From the NCBI GenBank assembly GCA_022561385.1, contig JADFRG010000026.1, positions 1-40,902 of the forward strand: DNA of 40,902 nt, given 5' to 3'. Source of the stretch: Chloroflexota bacterium. Its GTDB lineage: Bacteria; Chloroflexota; Anaerolineae; Anaerolineales; E44-bin32. Numbering within the stretch: position 1 is the first letter of the stretch; each line of letters starts with the position of its first letter. Shown here piece after piece: positions 18,068 through 25,091 of the stretch. The position numbers were made by a program, and so were the translations under genes. The notes under the pieces were generated by a model. It saw only the letters and a list, made by a program, of their open reading frames with translations, was not told where the DNA came from and made no database searches.

Positions 18068-18841
18068 CTACAGAGGGGTCACGTAGGCAGCAGTGATGCC
18101 GCCGTCTGCCTTGAACTCCGTTCCAGTCACGAACGAGGATTCGTCGGAGGCAAGGTAAAGCGCGGCGCGGGCCATCTCGCTGGCTTCCCCAAACCGGCCC
18201 ATTGGAATGTGCACTAACCGGCGCTGCCTTTTCTCCTCCGTATCCAAAAACTTCATTAACAACTCGGTTCGAAGCGGGCCCGGGCAGAGCGCGTTGAAGC
18301 GGATGTTCTCTCGGGCGTGAACCACGGCCAATTCGCGCGTGAGAGCAAGCACGCCTCCCTTGCTGGCCGTATAGGCGATCTGCGGCGTTGCGGCCCCCAT
18401 CAGGGCGACGAAGGAGGCGGTGTTGATCACCGATCCCCCGCCGGCCCGGCGCAACGCCGGAATTCCATACTTGCATCCGAAAAAGACGCCCTTCAGGTTG
18501 ACCGCCATAGTGAAATCCCAGACTTGCTCTTCCGTACTCTCTGCATCCGAGTCGTTTTCGTGCAGGATGCCGGCGTTGTTGAACAGTACGTTCAGCTTCT
18601 CGTATCGCTCTTCCGCGGTACGCACCATATTCTCACAGTCGTTTGCTCTCGATACGTCAGCATGGACGTAAACTGCCTCACCACCTGCCTCCCGGACCAT
18701 CGTCACTGTGTCCTCCCCCGCCCGATCATCAATATCGACGACCACCACACGGGCACCTTCATTGGCGAACAGCAGCGCGGATTCGCGGCCAATGCCGCTG
18801 CCGCCACCGGTGATCAAAGACACCTTCCCCTCAAGCCTCAT
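18068..18841 (-). CDS. Short-chain dehydrogenase/reductase
   Basis: Classical SDR of 257 aa using NAD(P). The cofactor motif TGGGSGIG is at 11-18, NNAG at about 89-92, the catalytic Ser in INTASFVALMG, and YTASKGG (Tyr and Lys of the catalytic set) at about 155-161. The acid residues in VVVDIDDRAG after the second strand favour NAD over NADP. The substrate is not deducible. AGGAGAGG lies just before the ATG. It is 197 bases upstream of glpD and 215 bases after the amidotransferase gene, so linkage to either is uncertain. Confidence 0.93.
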   Translation of the reverse strand: MRLEGKVSLITGGGSGIGRESALLFANEGARVVVVDIDDRAGEDTVTMVREAGGEAVYVHADVSRANDCENMVRTAEERYEKLNVLFNNAGILHENDSDAESTEEQVWDFTMAVNLKGVFFGCKYGIPALRRAGGGSVINTASFVALMGAATPQIAYTASKGGVLALTRELAVVHARENIRFNALCPGPLRTELLMKFLDTEEKRQRRLVHIPMGRFGEASEMARAALYLASDESSFVTGTEFKADGGITAAYVTPL

Positions 18842-19056
18842 TATTTCCTCTCCTTTTTCACATCACAGTGAGCGATGGGTCTCCTTGCGGAGAATCGCCC
18901 GCCCGGTCTGCAGCGGAATGATCTCCATGCGCAGTCAAAGCCCCAGCGGTCAGAGATCATACTGAAAACGTCTTCAAGAAGACATCTTTGCCAAGTATCG
19001 GGAGTCCGGACTGCCGCAACCATCAACCGAGCGGACTCGGCTTGCACTCAATACGC

Positions 19057-19944
19057 TTATGATCTGTCGATAGCTCTAGGGGTGTGCTGGCTGTCCGGAA
19101 TCACGAGCCGATCGATCCAGTTGCGTAGCTCCGTTTCGCGGATATGAGGGTCCAGGATATCTGAGCCAATCTTAAGTTCTCGACGCAAGTGCTCGTCCTC
19201 AGGTGTGTTTGACAGCTCCATCAGCCGCCCCGCATAGCGCTCCACCTCGGCCTCGGAACCGAAGAAGCCTTCTTTAGTGAGCGCCTCCCGACGCGCAATT
19301 AGCAGAGGCGCCATCTCGTGGAGCTCGTATTCAGGATGATATTGAGTAGCCCAGAAGGTTCCGTTTCCGTGCTGGACTTCCAGCGCTTGAACGTTGGTAT
19401 GGCCATTGGTGGCTAGCAGCGTTCCCCCATCCGGCAATCGAGTTACATCATCCAGGTGCATGATGAATCCGTCGAACCTGAAGGGCTTTCCATCATATAG
19501 CGGATGCGATCGCCCATCTTCCGTTAGCGTGATGTCCCTAGCCAAGCACCACTCCCGGCCGTTCGGATTCTTTCGGACCTCTCCGCCCGCGGCCACGGCC
19601 GCCATCTGTAACCCCCAGCAACTACCGTATTGCGGCACTCCCGCCTCGAAGATCGCTCGGCACAGCTCGATCTGGCGCGTGACCGGAGGCTTTGAGTGGT
19701 AGATGGTCAGGTTCGAGCCAGTCCAGAGATATCCGTTGTAGGAGTCCAAGTCGGCGCCGGAGGGAAGGTTCGAGTCCAAATCAGCGACATAAATAACCTC
19801 GAAGCTCCCCGCGGGCACGTATCTTTGCAAGAAGCGCAAGTAGAGTTCATCGGCCTGTGAGACTCCGGCCTCCTCCAGCACTTGGCGATTGCGGCGCGGA
19901 TAGCCATTAAGAATACAGAAGGATAGAGGCTGTGGAACGGTCAT
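19057..19944 (-). CDS. Class I glutamine amidotransferase-like protein
   Basis: 295-residue protein with a class I glutaminase fold, related to the GMP synthase glutaminase domain. The nucleophile Cys is in YGSCWGLQMAAVAAGG at about residue 113, and the catalytic His-Glu pair is in QYHPEYE near 202. It would release ammonia from glutamine or cleave a gamma-glutamyl bond. No synthetase domain is attached, so a partner or a hydrolase role is likely. The upstream gene is a GCS2-type gamma-glutamyl ligase, so making and breaking gamma-glutamyl compounds is an attractive but unproven link. GGAGAG precedes the ATG. Confidence 0.87.
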   Translation of the reverse strand: MTVPQPLSFCILNGYPRRNRQVLEEAGVSQADELYLRFLQRYVPAGSFEVIYVADLDSNLPSGADLDSYNGYLWTGSNLTIYHSKPPVTRQIELCRAIFEAGVPQYGSCWGLQMAAVAAGGEVRKNPNGREWCLARDITLTEDGRSHPLYDGKPFRFDGFIMHLDDVTRLPDGGTLLATNGHTNVQALEVQHGNGTFWATQYHPEYELHEMAPLLIARREALTKEGFFGSEAEVERYAGRLMELSNTPEDEHLRRELKIGSDILDPHIRETELRNWIDRLVIPDSQHTPRAIDRS

Positions 19945-20003
19945 CTATTTCTCTCCAAGGCATTTGCCGGGCGGCTACCGCTTGAGCAACCATCAGAAGT
20001 GGG

Positions 20004-20041
20004 CCCGGGGCCTGCCTCTTTGATTGCGGTCAGGCCCCGGG
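20004..20041. terminator. Strong GC-rich hairpin between GCS2 and amidotransferase genes
   Basis: CCCGGGGCCTG (20004-20014) and CAGGCCCCGGG (20031-20041) form a perfect 11-bp stem with a 16-base loop. It lies after the GCS2 stop and before the amidotransferase start. There is no T-run on the minus strand, so it may be a processing or attenuation element rather than a classical terminator. Confidence 0.45.
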
Positions 20042-20155
20042 GGATTTTATCTGAATTCTAAGGCCATGGTTTAGAAAGGCTAGGAGGCAATCCCCATGGG
20101 CCTCATTTCGCAGTTAGCGGCTTCCAGCGTGTACGAGTGGCTCATCAACCAAGTA

Positions 20156-21469
20156 TCAATTGAAATGACCGTGTGCACCGATTGGCTCAGGCCCAATCCT
20201 CAGCCGGCGCAGCAGCTCTACCATGCCTCCCTGGCGGAAGCTCGTTCGAACTCCTTCCGCGGGCGAGACTCCTGATGACAAGCGATCATAGATGGGTCTA
20301 AGGTACTGCTCCTCTCCACGGCCGCGCCGCGCCAAACCGTCGCGGGCAAAATCTGCCAGCTTGCTCAGCATGCCCGGCGCGGGTTCCTTGGCAGATAAGC
20401 CATGCCGGATAACAGCCTTGCGGTACCGCGCCATCGCCGGCCATGGGTCGGGTCCGAGCGCCTCCGAAAGATACGCCTGAATTTGTGTCAGGGCTTCGAC
20501 GAGTCCTAAGATCAGCGCGCTCGAAGCCATGAGCTCCGAGGGAGGCTGCTGGCATGCGGGGCGTACTTCAATCGTGGAATGCGCCACTCGCGGCCGAGCC
20601 GAGTTCCAGACGTAATGCTCGTGCCACAAAAAAGCTTTGAAGAGCGCCTCAGGATCTCGCCTCAGTTCCCGATCGGCGAATTGCAGAAAAGTCATATCCA
20701 CTCTGCGGAACCCACCATCCTGCGGGAGGACATATACAAGATAGCCCGCCAGATAGCGGATAAGCGTCTCAAAGGATTGAAACCGTGAGGGCGTCATGCC
20801 GTAGCGGTGTATACCGAGCTCACGCAGAAACCCCTCGCGGCCAGAAAGGTAGCGACCGGCCCGACCCGCGTACACTGAGGAATTGGCGCACAGAGCGATA
20901 ATGGGACCGGAGAGCAGATTCATCCCATTCACTGCATCCAGGACCTCCCCACGGGTGATATCCACATGAGTCTGGTCCGCAGCGGTGGTCGTCAAACGAA
21001 GCCAGGGCATACCCACCGCCTGGTAGAAGGCCTGGTAGTGCCGACGTGGGGTCAAGAGCCGGGAGGAAGATCGGCTCCGAGGCTGGATGCCATACCCCAA
21101 TACCCATAGTCCACATTGCTCGGCCGCTCGAATCACCCGATCCAGCGCCCGGTTCAGCCCATGCTGCAACTCCCACAAATCATCGTAGGGGCCGAGCGAC
21201 AGCTCGATGGTCGCCTTCCCAACCTCCGCCTGATACGCGACGTCCCGACCTCGAGCTCCGATGAGCAAGCCATCGTCTTCATGGACCGGCTCCAATCCGC
21301 CTTGTCTGAGAAGTGGTGCCCAAAGCAAGCTGACATCCGCACCGCGCCCGTCCGGCCAGACGACAGGGAACTCCGCTTCTCGGCCGATACGCCGGACAGG
21401 CCCTAAGGTTTTCCGAAACTTTGCTCCATATTGGTCCGCGATGTCAACGATGGGATCAGAAGGACGCAT
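20156..21469 (-). CDS. Glutamate-cysteine ligase family 2 (GCS2) protein
   Basis: ATP-dependent carboxylate-amine ligase of the GCS2 family, about 437 aa. Visible features are the early REAEFPV (metal/ATP-site Glu), EVGKATIELSLGPY, a central TTAADQTHVDI with conserved His, and HSTIEVRPACQQPP, matching the conserved R-P-x-x stretch of the family. Members join glutamate to cysteine or other amines. The acceptor amine here is unknown and need not be cysteine. ATG 21469 is chosen: it gives a 14-base overlap with the upstream phosphatase gene, while the longer frame to 21520 would add an Arg/Ser-rich tail. The downstream neighbour is a class I amidotransferase. Confidence 0.88.
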   Translation of the reverse strand: MRPSDPIVDIADQYGAKFRKTLGPVRRIGREAEFPVVWPDGRGADVSLLWAPLLRQGGLEPVHEDDGLLIGARGRDVAYQAEVGKATIELSLGPYDDLWELQHGLNRALDRVIRAAEQCGLWVLGYGIQPRSRSSSRLLTPRRHYQAFYQAVGMPWLRLTTTAADQTHVDITRGEVLDAVNGMNLLSGPIIALCANSSVYAGRAGRYLSGREGFLRELGIHRYGMTPSRFQSFETLIRYLAGYLVYVLPQDGGFRRVDMTFLQFADRELRRDPEALFKAFLWHEHYVWNSARPRVAHSTIEVRPACQQPPSELMASSALILGLVEALTQIQAYLSEALGPDPWPAMARYRKAVIRHGLSAKEPAPGMLSKLADFARDGLARRGRGEEQYLRPIYDRLSSGVSPAEGVRTSFRQGGMVELLRRLRIGPEPIGAHGHFN

Positions 21470-22178
21470 GCTTCTGCGCGTCCGGGAAGAGCTGGAATTT
21501 GCGATGAGCTCGCACAGCACGGTCGGACCCCAGGTGGAATTGATTGAGTTCCAGGTTTAGTAAATCGGTTCGCAGCGCGTCGTAGGGATCCCGGCCCAGT
21601 AGCAATCCGTGAAACTGTTGCAGAAAATTTTGGTGAGAGGTAACTACAATCCGCTCCCCAGGGTGTTTCGACATGAGTCCCTCAAGGAAGCGCTGCGCTC
21701 GCCTGCGTAAGTCTTCAAAGGACTCCCCGCCAGGGGGATTCAGCGAATACGCGATATGGCCGATGTGCAGATACACGATTTGTGTAAACCGCTGCTCGAC
21801 TTCCGCCCGTGTGAGGCCCTCCATCTGGCCAAATGAACGTTCGGTGCAAAGCGGCTCGATCTCGATCTCCGAGGATGGCACTCCCGTCACGATAGCCGCG
21901 GTTTCCACGGCCCGCTCCATGGGAGAGCTAATTACCACGTCAAAGGCGGTCCCGTCGAAGGCCTGGCGCGCCACCTCCGCCTGCTCTCGCCCCTCCGGCA
22001 GCAGCGGGACGTCAATCTGGCCACCGACGCGCTGGTCACGATTCAGCTCGGTCAAGCCGTGTCGGACAGTAAGGATCAGGGTCTCCCCGCGCCGAAGTTG
22101 GGGCTCGTCGATCAAGAGCACCTCCGCCCACACCTGGGATCGCTCCGTCGCATCCATCGCCGGTACAGGATCAAGCAT
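21456..22178 (-). CDS. Histidine phosphatase superfamily protein
   Basis: 240 aa. The phosphoglycerate-mutase-type motif VRHGLTELN (catalytic His at residue 40) is followed by SSPMERAVETA with the conserved Arg, a Glu-rich ERSFGQMEG, and TSHQNFLQQFHG carrying the second catalytic His. These are phosphatases or mutases acting through phosphohistidine. The substrate is unclear; the long N-terminal extension of about 30 residues is unusual. Its 3' end overlaps the GCS2 gene by 14 bases, so the two are probably co-translated. A 167-base gap separates it from metF upstream. Confidence 0.9.
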   Translation of the reverse strand: MLDPVPAMDATERSQVWAEVLLIDEPQLRRGETLILTVRHGLTELNRDQRVGGQIDVPLLPEGREQAEVARQAFDGTAFDVVISSPMERAVETAAIVTGVPSSEIEIEPLCTERSFGQMEGLTRAEVEQRFTQIVYLHIGHIAYSLNPPGGESFEDLRRRAQRFLEGLMSKHPGERIVVTSHQNFLQQFHGLLLGRDPYDALRTDLLNLELNQFHLGSDRAVRAHRKFQLFPDAQKHASF

Positions 22179-22345
22179 GACAAGCGAGCGCGCTGAGAAG
22201 CTGATTCAAGTGCCGTCACTTAGAGCCCACTATCCAAACCAATCAAACGACCGCTGCACCGCCGCGAACCCGTTCTTACTACCGCTGCATATTTCGCCGC
22301 CATGCTGTTCAGGCTACTTTCCGCAGGCCCAGACCTCAACGGGGT

Positions 22346-23314
22346 TCACAGCGAGACGTGCTTGGCCTCTTCCTCGACAAGGGGCTCCCGAGCAAGCTTG
22401 GGACGCGGCAGCAGTCCGGCACGCTCAACGATCTCACCGACCCACTCCTCTTGCCGATAGGCCATCACGTGAACGCCCTTGATGCCCGGGATCTCACGCA
22501 CTTGCTGAATGATCTCCACGCAGATCTGCAGCCCCTGCTCTTGTTGCTTATCGCTTGGCACGCCACGCAAGCGCTTTTCGATGCTTTCGGGGATCACCAC
22601 CCCCGGCACATGCTCGCGCATCCACAGTGCCGACTTGAGGGACCGCAGCGGTCCTACGCCCACGAGGATGAACACTCGTTCGTCCAGACCCATGTCCCTG
22701 ACCCGGGCCATGAATTGGCGCAGCCGTGGCACATCGAAACAATACTGGGTCTGGATGAATTCCGCGCCGGCCTCGATTTTCTTTTGCAGGCGAAGCGGGC
22801 GGAAGTCATACGGAGGGACGAAAGGGTTGCTCGCTGCCCCGAGGAACCACCTGGGGGCAATTTCTATCTTTCGCCCGCTGAGGAAGCGGCCTTGGCCCCT
22901 CATAATACGTGCGGTGCGCAGGAGGCCCATGGAATCCAGGTCGAACACCGATTTGGCATCCGGCTGATCCCCGGCCTGGACGCCATCGCCCGTTAGGCAC
23001 AGCACATTGCCCACACCGAGCGCCGCGGCGGCCAACAACTCTCCCTGCAATGCGATACGGTTCCGGTCTCGGCAGCCCAACTGCATCACCGGCTCGTGGC
23101 CCGCGCGAGCCAGCAAGGCCGCCATTCCAAGGCTACTCAAGTGTGAATTGGCGCCTGAGCCATCTCCCGTGTTTATGGCATCCGAGAATTCGGCCAGTAT
23201 CCTTGCCTGCTGGTAGACCACCTGAGGGTCTGCGCTGTCCCGAGGATTGAGCTCGGCGGTAACTGCGAAATCGCCGGAGCGCAGCACTGATTCAAGCCTC
23301 GAGCTAGGGCTCAT
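22346..23314 (-). CDS. metF: Methylenetetrahydrofolate reductase
   Basis: FAD enzyme interconverting 5,10-methylene-THF and 5-methyl-THF. About 322 aa, the full MetF barrel: AELNPRDSAD near the N-terminus (active-site Glu region), QLGCRDRNRIAL, NVLCLTGDGV (flavin site), GAEFIQTQYCFD and FILVGVGPLRS. ATG 23314 overlaps the stop of the MetV-like gene in the classic ATGA arrangement, so I prefer it to the TTG nine bases earlier. Pairing with MetV is typical of MetVF enzymes in acetogens and some Chloroflexota, whose electron donor differs from the E. coli enzyme. In a demethylase locus it may oxidise methyl-THF. Confidence 0.93.
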   Translation of the reverse strand: MSPSSRLESVLRSGDFAVTAELNPRDSADPQVVYQQARILAEFSDAINTGDGSGANSHLSSLGMAALLARAGHEPVMQLGCRDRNRIALQGELLAAAALGVGNVLCLTGDGVQAGDQPDAKSVFDLDSMGLLRTARIMRGQGRFLSGRKIEIAPRWFLGAASNPFVPPYDFRPLRLQKKIEAGAEFIQTQYCFDVPRLRQFMARVRDMGLDERVFILVGVGPLRSLKSALWMREHVPGVVIPESIEKRLRGVPSDKQQEQGLQICVEIIQQVREIPGIKGVHVMAYRQEEWVGEIVERAGLLPRPKLAREPLVEEEAKHVSL

Positions 23315-23787
23315 TCCCGCCAACTCGTTTCGATGTTCTCTATCTCCCCACTGAAATCATTAATCCAGGCCGAGCTGCCCGATAGTCTTCTGTCCAGGGT
23401 AGGCAGCACCCGCAGGAACTCGCCGCCGTAGGTCGGCATGCGCTTGGACCGTTCCCAGGCTTGAGTCCACACGCAGAGCATTTCAGGGATGACTTCGCAA
23501 TGACCGTCCAGTCGGACGCCGCCGCATGGTCCGTTCCGCATTTCCTTTGGGCAGGTCATGGGGCACGTCATGCCGGTGCTGTGCAGCACGCACTGTCCGC
23601 ACATACGGCAGCCGAAGATCGCCCCTTTAGACAGTTCCTCGCCCCCGATTAGCAGGCGCTCCATCCAGCCGCCAGGCTTCAGCCAAGGCTTGAAGGGCGA
23701 CAGGAGCCGCCGACTTCCCCGGTAGGCGAGCTCAAGAAAGTGTGGGCGATCCTGAAGCCTGTGCAAGATGTGAGACAAGGAGTTCAC
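23311..23787 (-). CDS. metV: MetV-like MTHFR C-terminal zinc/cysteine domain protein
   Basis: About 158 aa of the MTHFR_C type. The Cys cluster GCRMCGQCVLHSTGMTCPMT, then NGPCGG and GHCEV, is the hallmark. In acetogens MetV partners MetF and is needed for its activity. The only usable start in frame is GTG 23787. The same frame stays open upstream and there encodes a Cys-rich CSCQPCGY that looks genuine, so the true start may lie further up with a frameshift: an ATG at 23924 would overlap the upstream stop as ATGA, but it is in another frame. The 3' end overlaps metF by 4 bases. Confidence 0.8.
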   Translation of the reverse strand: MNSLSHILHRLQDRPHFLELAYRGSRRLLSPFKPWLKPGGWMERLLIGGEELSKGAIFGCRMCGQCVLHSTGMTCPMTCPKEMRNGPCGGVRLDGHCEVIPEMLCVWTQAWERSKRMPTYGGEFLRVLPTLDRRLSGSSAWINDFSGEIENIETSWRE

Positions 23788-23920
23788 CTTTTCTTTGAAT
23801 GGAGGGCCGAGATCAGCGGAAGCGTAGCCGCATGGTTGGCAGGAGCAACGCTCGCCTGCGGAGATGGGTGGTGGCCTTGGGCCGGAGGCCTGCGGGGACC
23901 AGCATATGAAAGTTTCCGCT

Positions 23921-25069
23921 TCATCCCTTTGGCACCTCCTTCTTCGGGTCGACAAAGGGTTTCTTGACCACCTCGGCTCCCCTCTCGCCGGCCACGGTCT
24001 CCACCTCGAGCGCCGTGCCCAAGTCCGCGTGCTGGATCGGCAGCATGGCATATCCAATATTTTTCTTCAGCCGAGGGGAGTACACAGAAGAGGTCATTTG
24101 TCCGATCCTCTTCCCATTCGAACGGACCGGCCAGGGATGCTCGTTGGGCGCGATCGGATCGCCGTGGAGCTCCACCCCTACCAGCTTGCGAGTGACCCCC
24201 TCAGCCTTGATACGCCTCAAGGCTTCCTTCCCGATGAAATCGGCCTCTTGGTCCAGGTCGATCTGCCAACCGAGGCCCAACTCAAAGGGGTTTGTTTCCA
24301 GCGTCATATCGATCCCGTAGTTGAGGATCCCAGCTTCGATACGACGAATGTGAGATGGCCCAGTGGTCACTATGTTATGAGGGCGACCGGCCTTCATGAT
24401 CGCCTCCCAAAGTTCACCGCCTCGCTCCGCATCGCGCAGATAGATCTCATAGCCAAGCTCACCCGTCCAACCCGTCCTGGCCACGACCACGGGGATCCCG
24501 TTCAGGTTGGTTTGCTCAATGTGGTAATAGGACAGTTTCAAAATTTCGTCGCCGAATAGCGCAGCCATGACCTCCTTGGATTTGGCTCCCTGAATCTGGA
24601 CTGGCCAAGAGTCCGCCCGTTTGATCTCGACCTGCAAGCCCGAGTTGACCGCCACACCTTTGGCCCACAGGATGAGATCGCTGTCCGAGGGGGCGAGCCA
24701 GAAGTGGTTACTATCCAAGCGGGAGAGTACGGGATCGTTCACGATCCCCCCCTCCTGGGTGGTAATGATTGCGTACTTGCCCTGACCGACCTCGCATTGG
24801 GTCAGATCACGCGGCGTTAAGAGATTCGTGAAATCGAAGGCGTCCGGCCCGGTGATCTCCACCGGCTGCTCCACCCCAACGTCCCAGAGCGTGACGTCAT
24901 TGATCAGACTCCGGAATTCGCTTTCCGGGTCGCGGTAGCCCTGGGGGATGAACATGTGGTTGTAGACACTGAAGACCCTGGCGCCATGGCGACGGGCCTG
25001 ATCGAAAAACGGGGATTTCCGAATGCGGGGGTTCATCATCATGATCACAGCATCGTCTTGCGAACTCAT
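23921..25069 (-). CDS. DmdA/GcvT-like aminomethyltransferase, module 1
   Basis: THF-dependent methyl or aminomethyl transferase of the glycine-cleavage T family, 382 aa. The start RIRKSPFFDQARRHGARVFS followed by YNHMFIPQ strongly resembles DmdA-type DMSP demethylases rather than classical GcvT. VWDVGVEQPVEITGPDA-like and LLTPRDLTQCEVGQGKYA segments follow, then ARTGWTGELGYEIYL and FIGKEALRRIKAEG. DmdA moves an S-methyl group to THF; GcvT-type relatives handle N-methyl groups. The substrate is undetermined. ATG 25069 has GGAG 7 bases upstream and gives the same length as the second copy at 34789-35943. It starts 22 bases after the flavoprotein gene. Confidence 0.88.
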   Translation of the reverse strand: MSSQDDAVIMMMNPRIRKSPFFDQARRHGARVFSVYNHMFIPQGYRDPESEFRSLINDVTLWDVGVEQPVEITGPDAFDFTNLLTPRDLTQCEVGQGKYAIITTQEGGIVNDPVLSRLDSNHFWLAPSDSDLILWAKGVAVNSGLQVEIKRADSWPVQIQGAKSKEVMAALFGDEILKLSYYHIEQTNLNGIPVVVARTGWTGELGYEIYLRDAERGGELWEAIMKAGRPHNIVTTGPSHIRRIEAGILNYGIDMTLETNPFELGLGWQIDLDQEADFIGKEALRRIKAEGVTRKLVGVELHGDPIAPNEHPWPVRSNGKRIGQMTSSVYSPRLKKNIGYAMLPIQHADLGTALEVETVAGERGAEVVKKPFVDPKKEVPKG

Positions 25070-25091
25070 GGGAATGCTCCTTATTCTTCGC

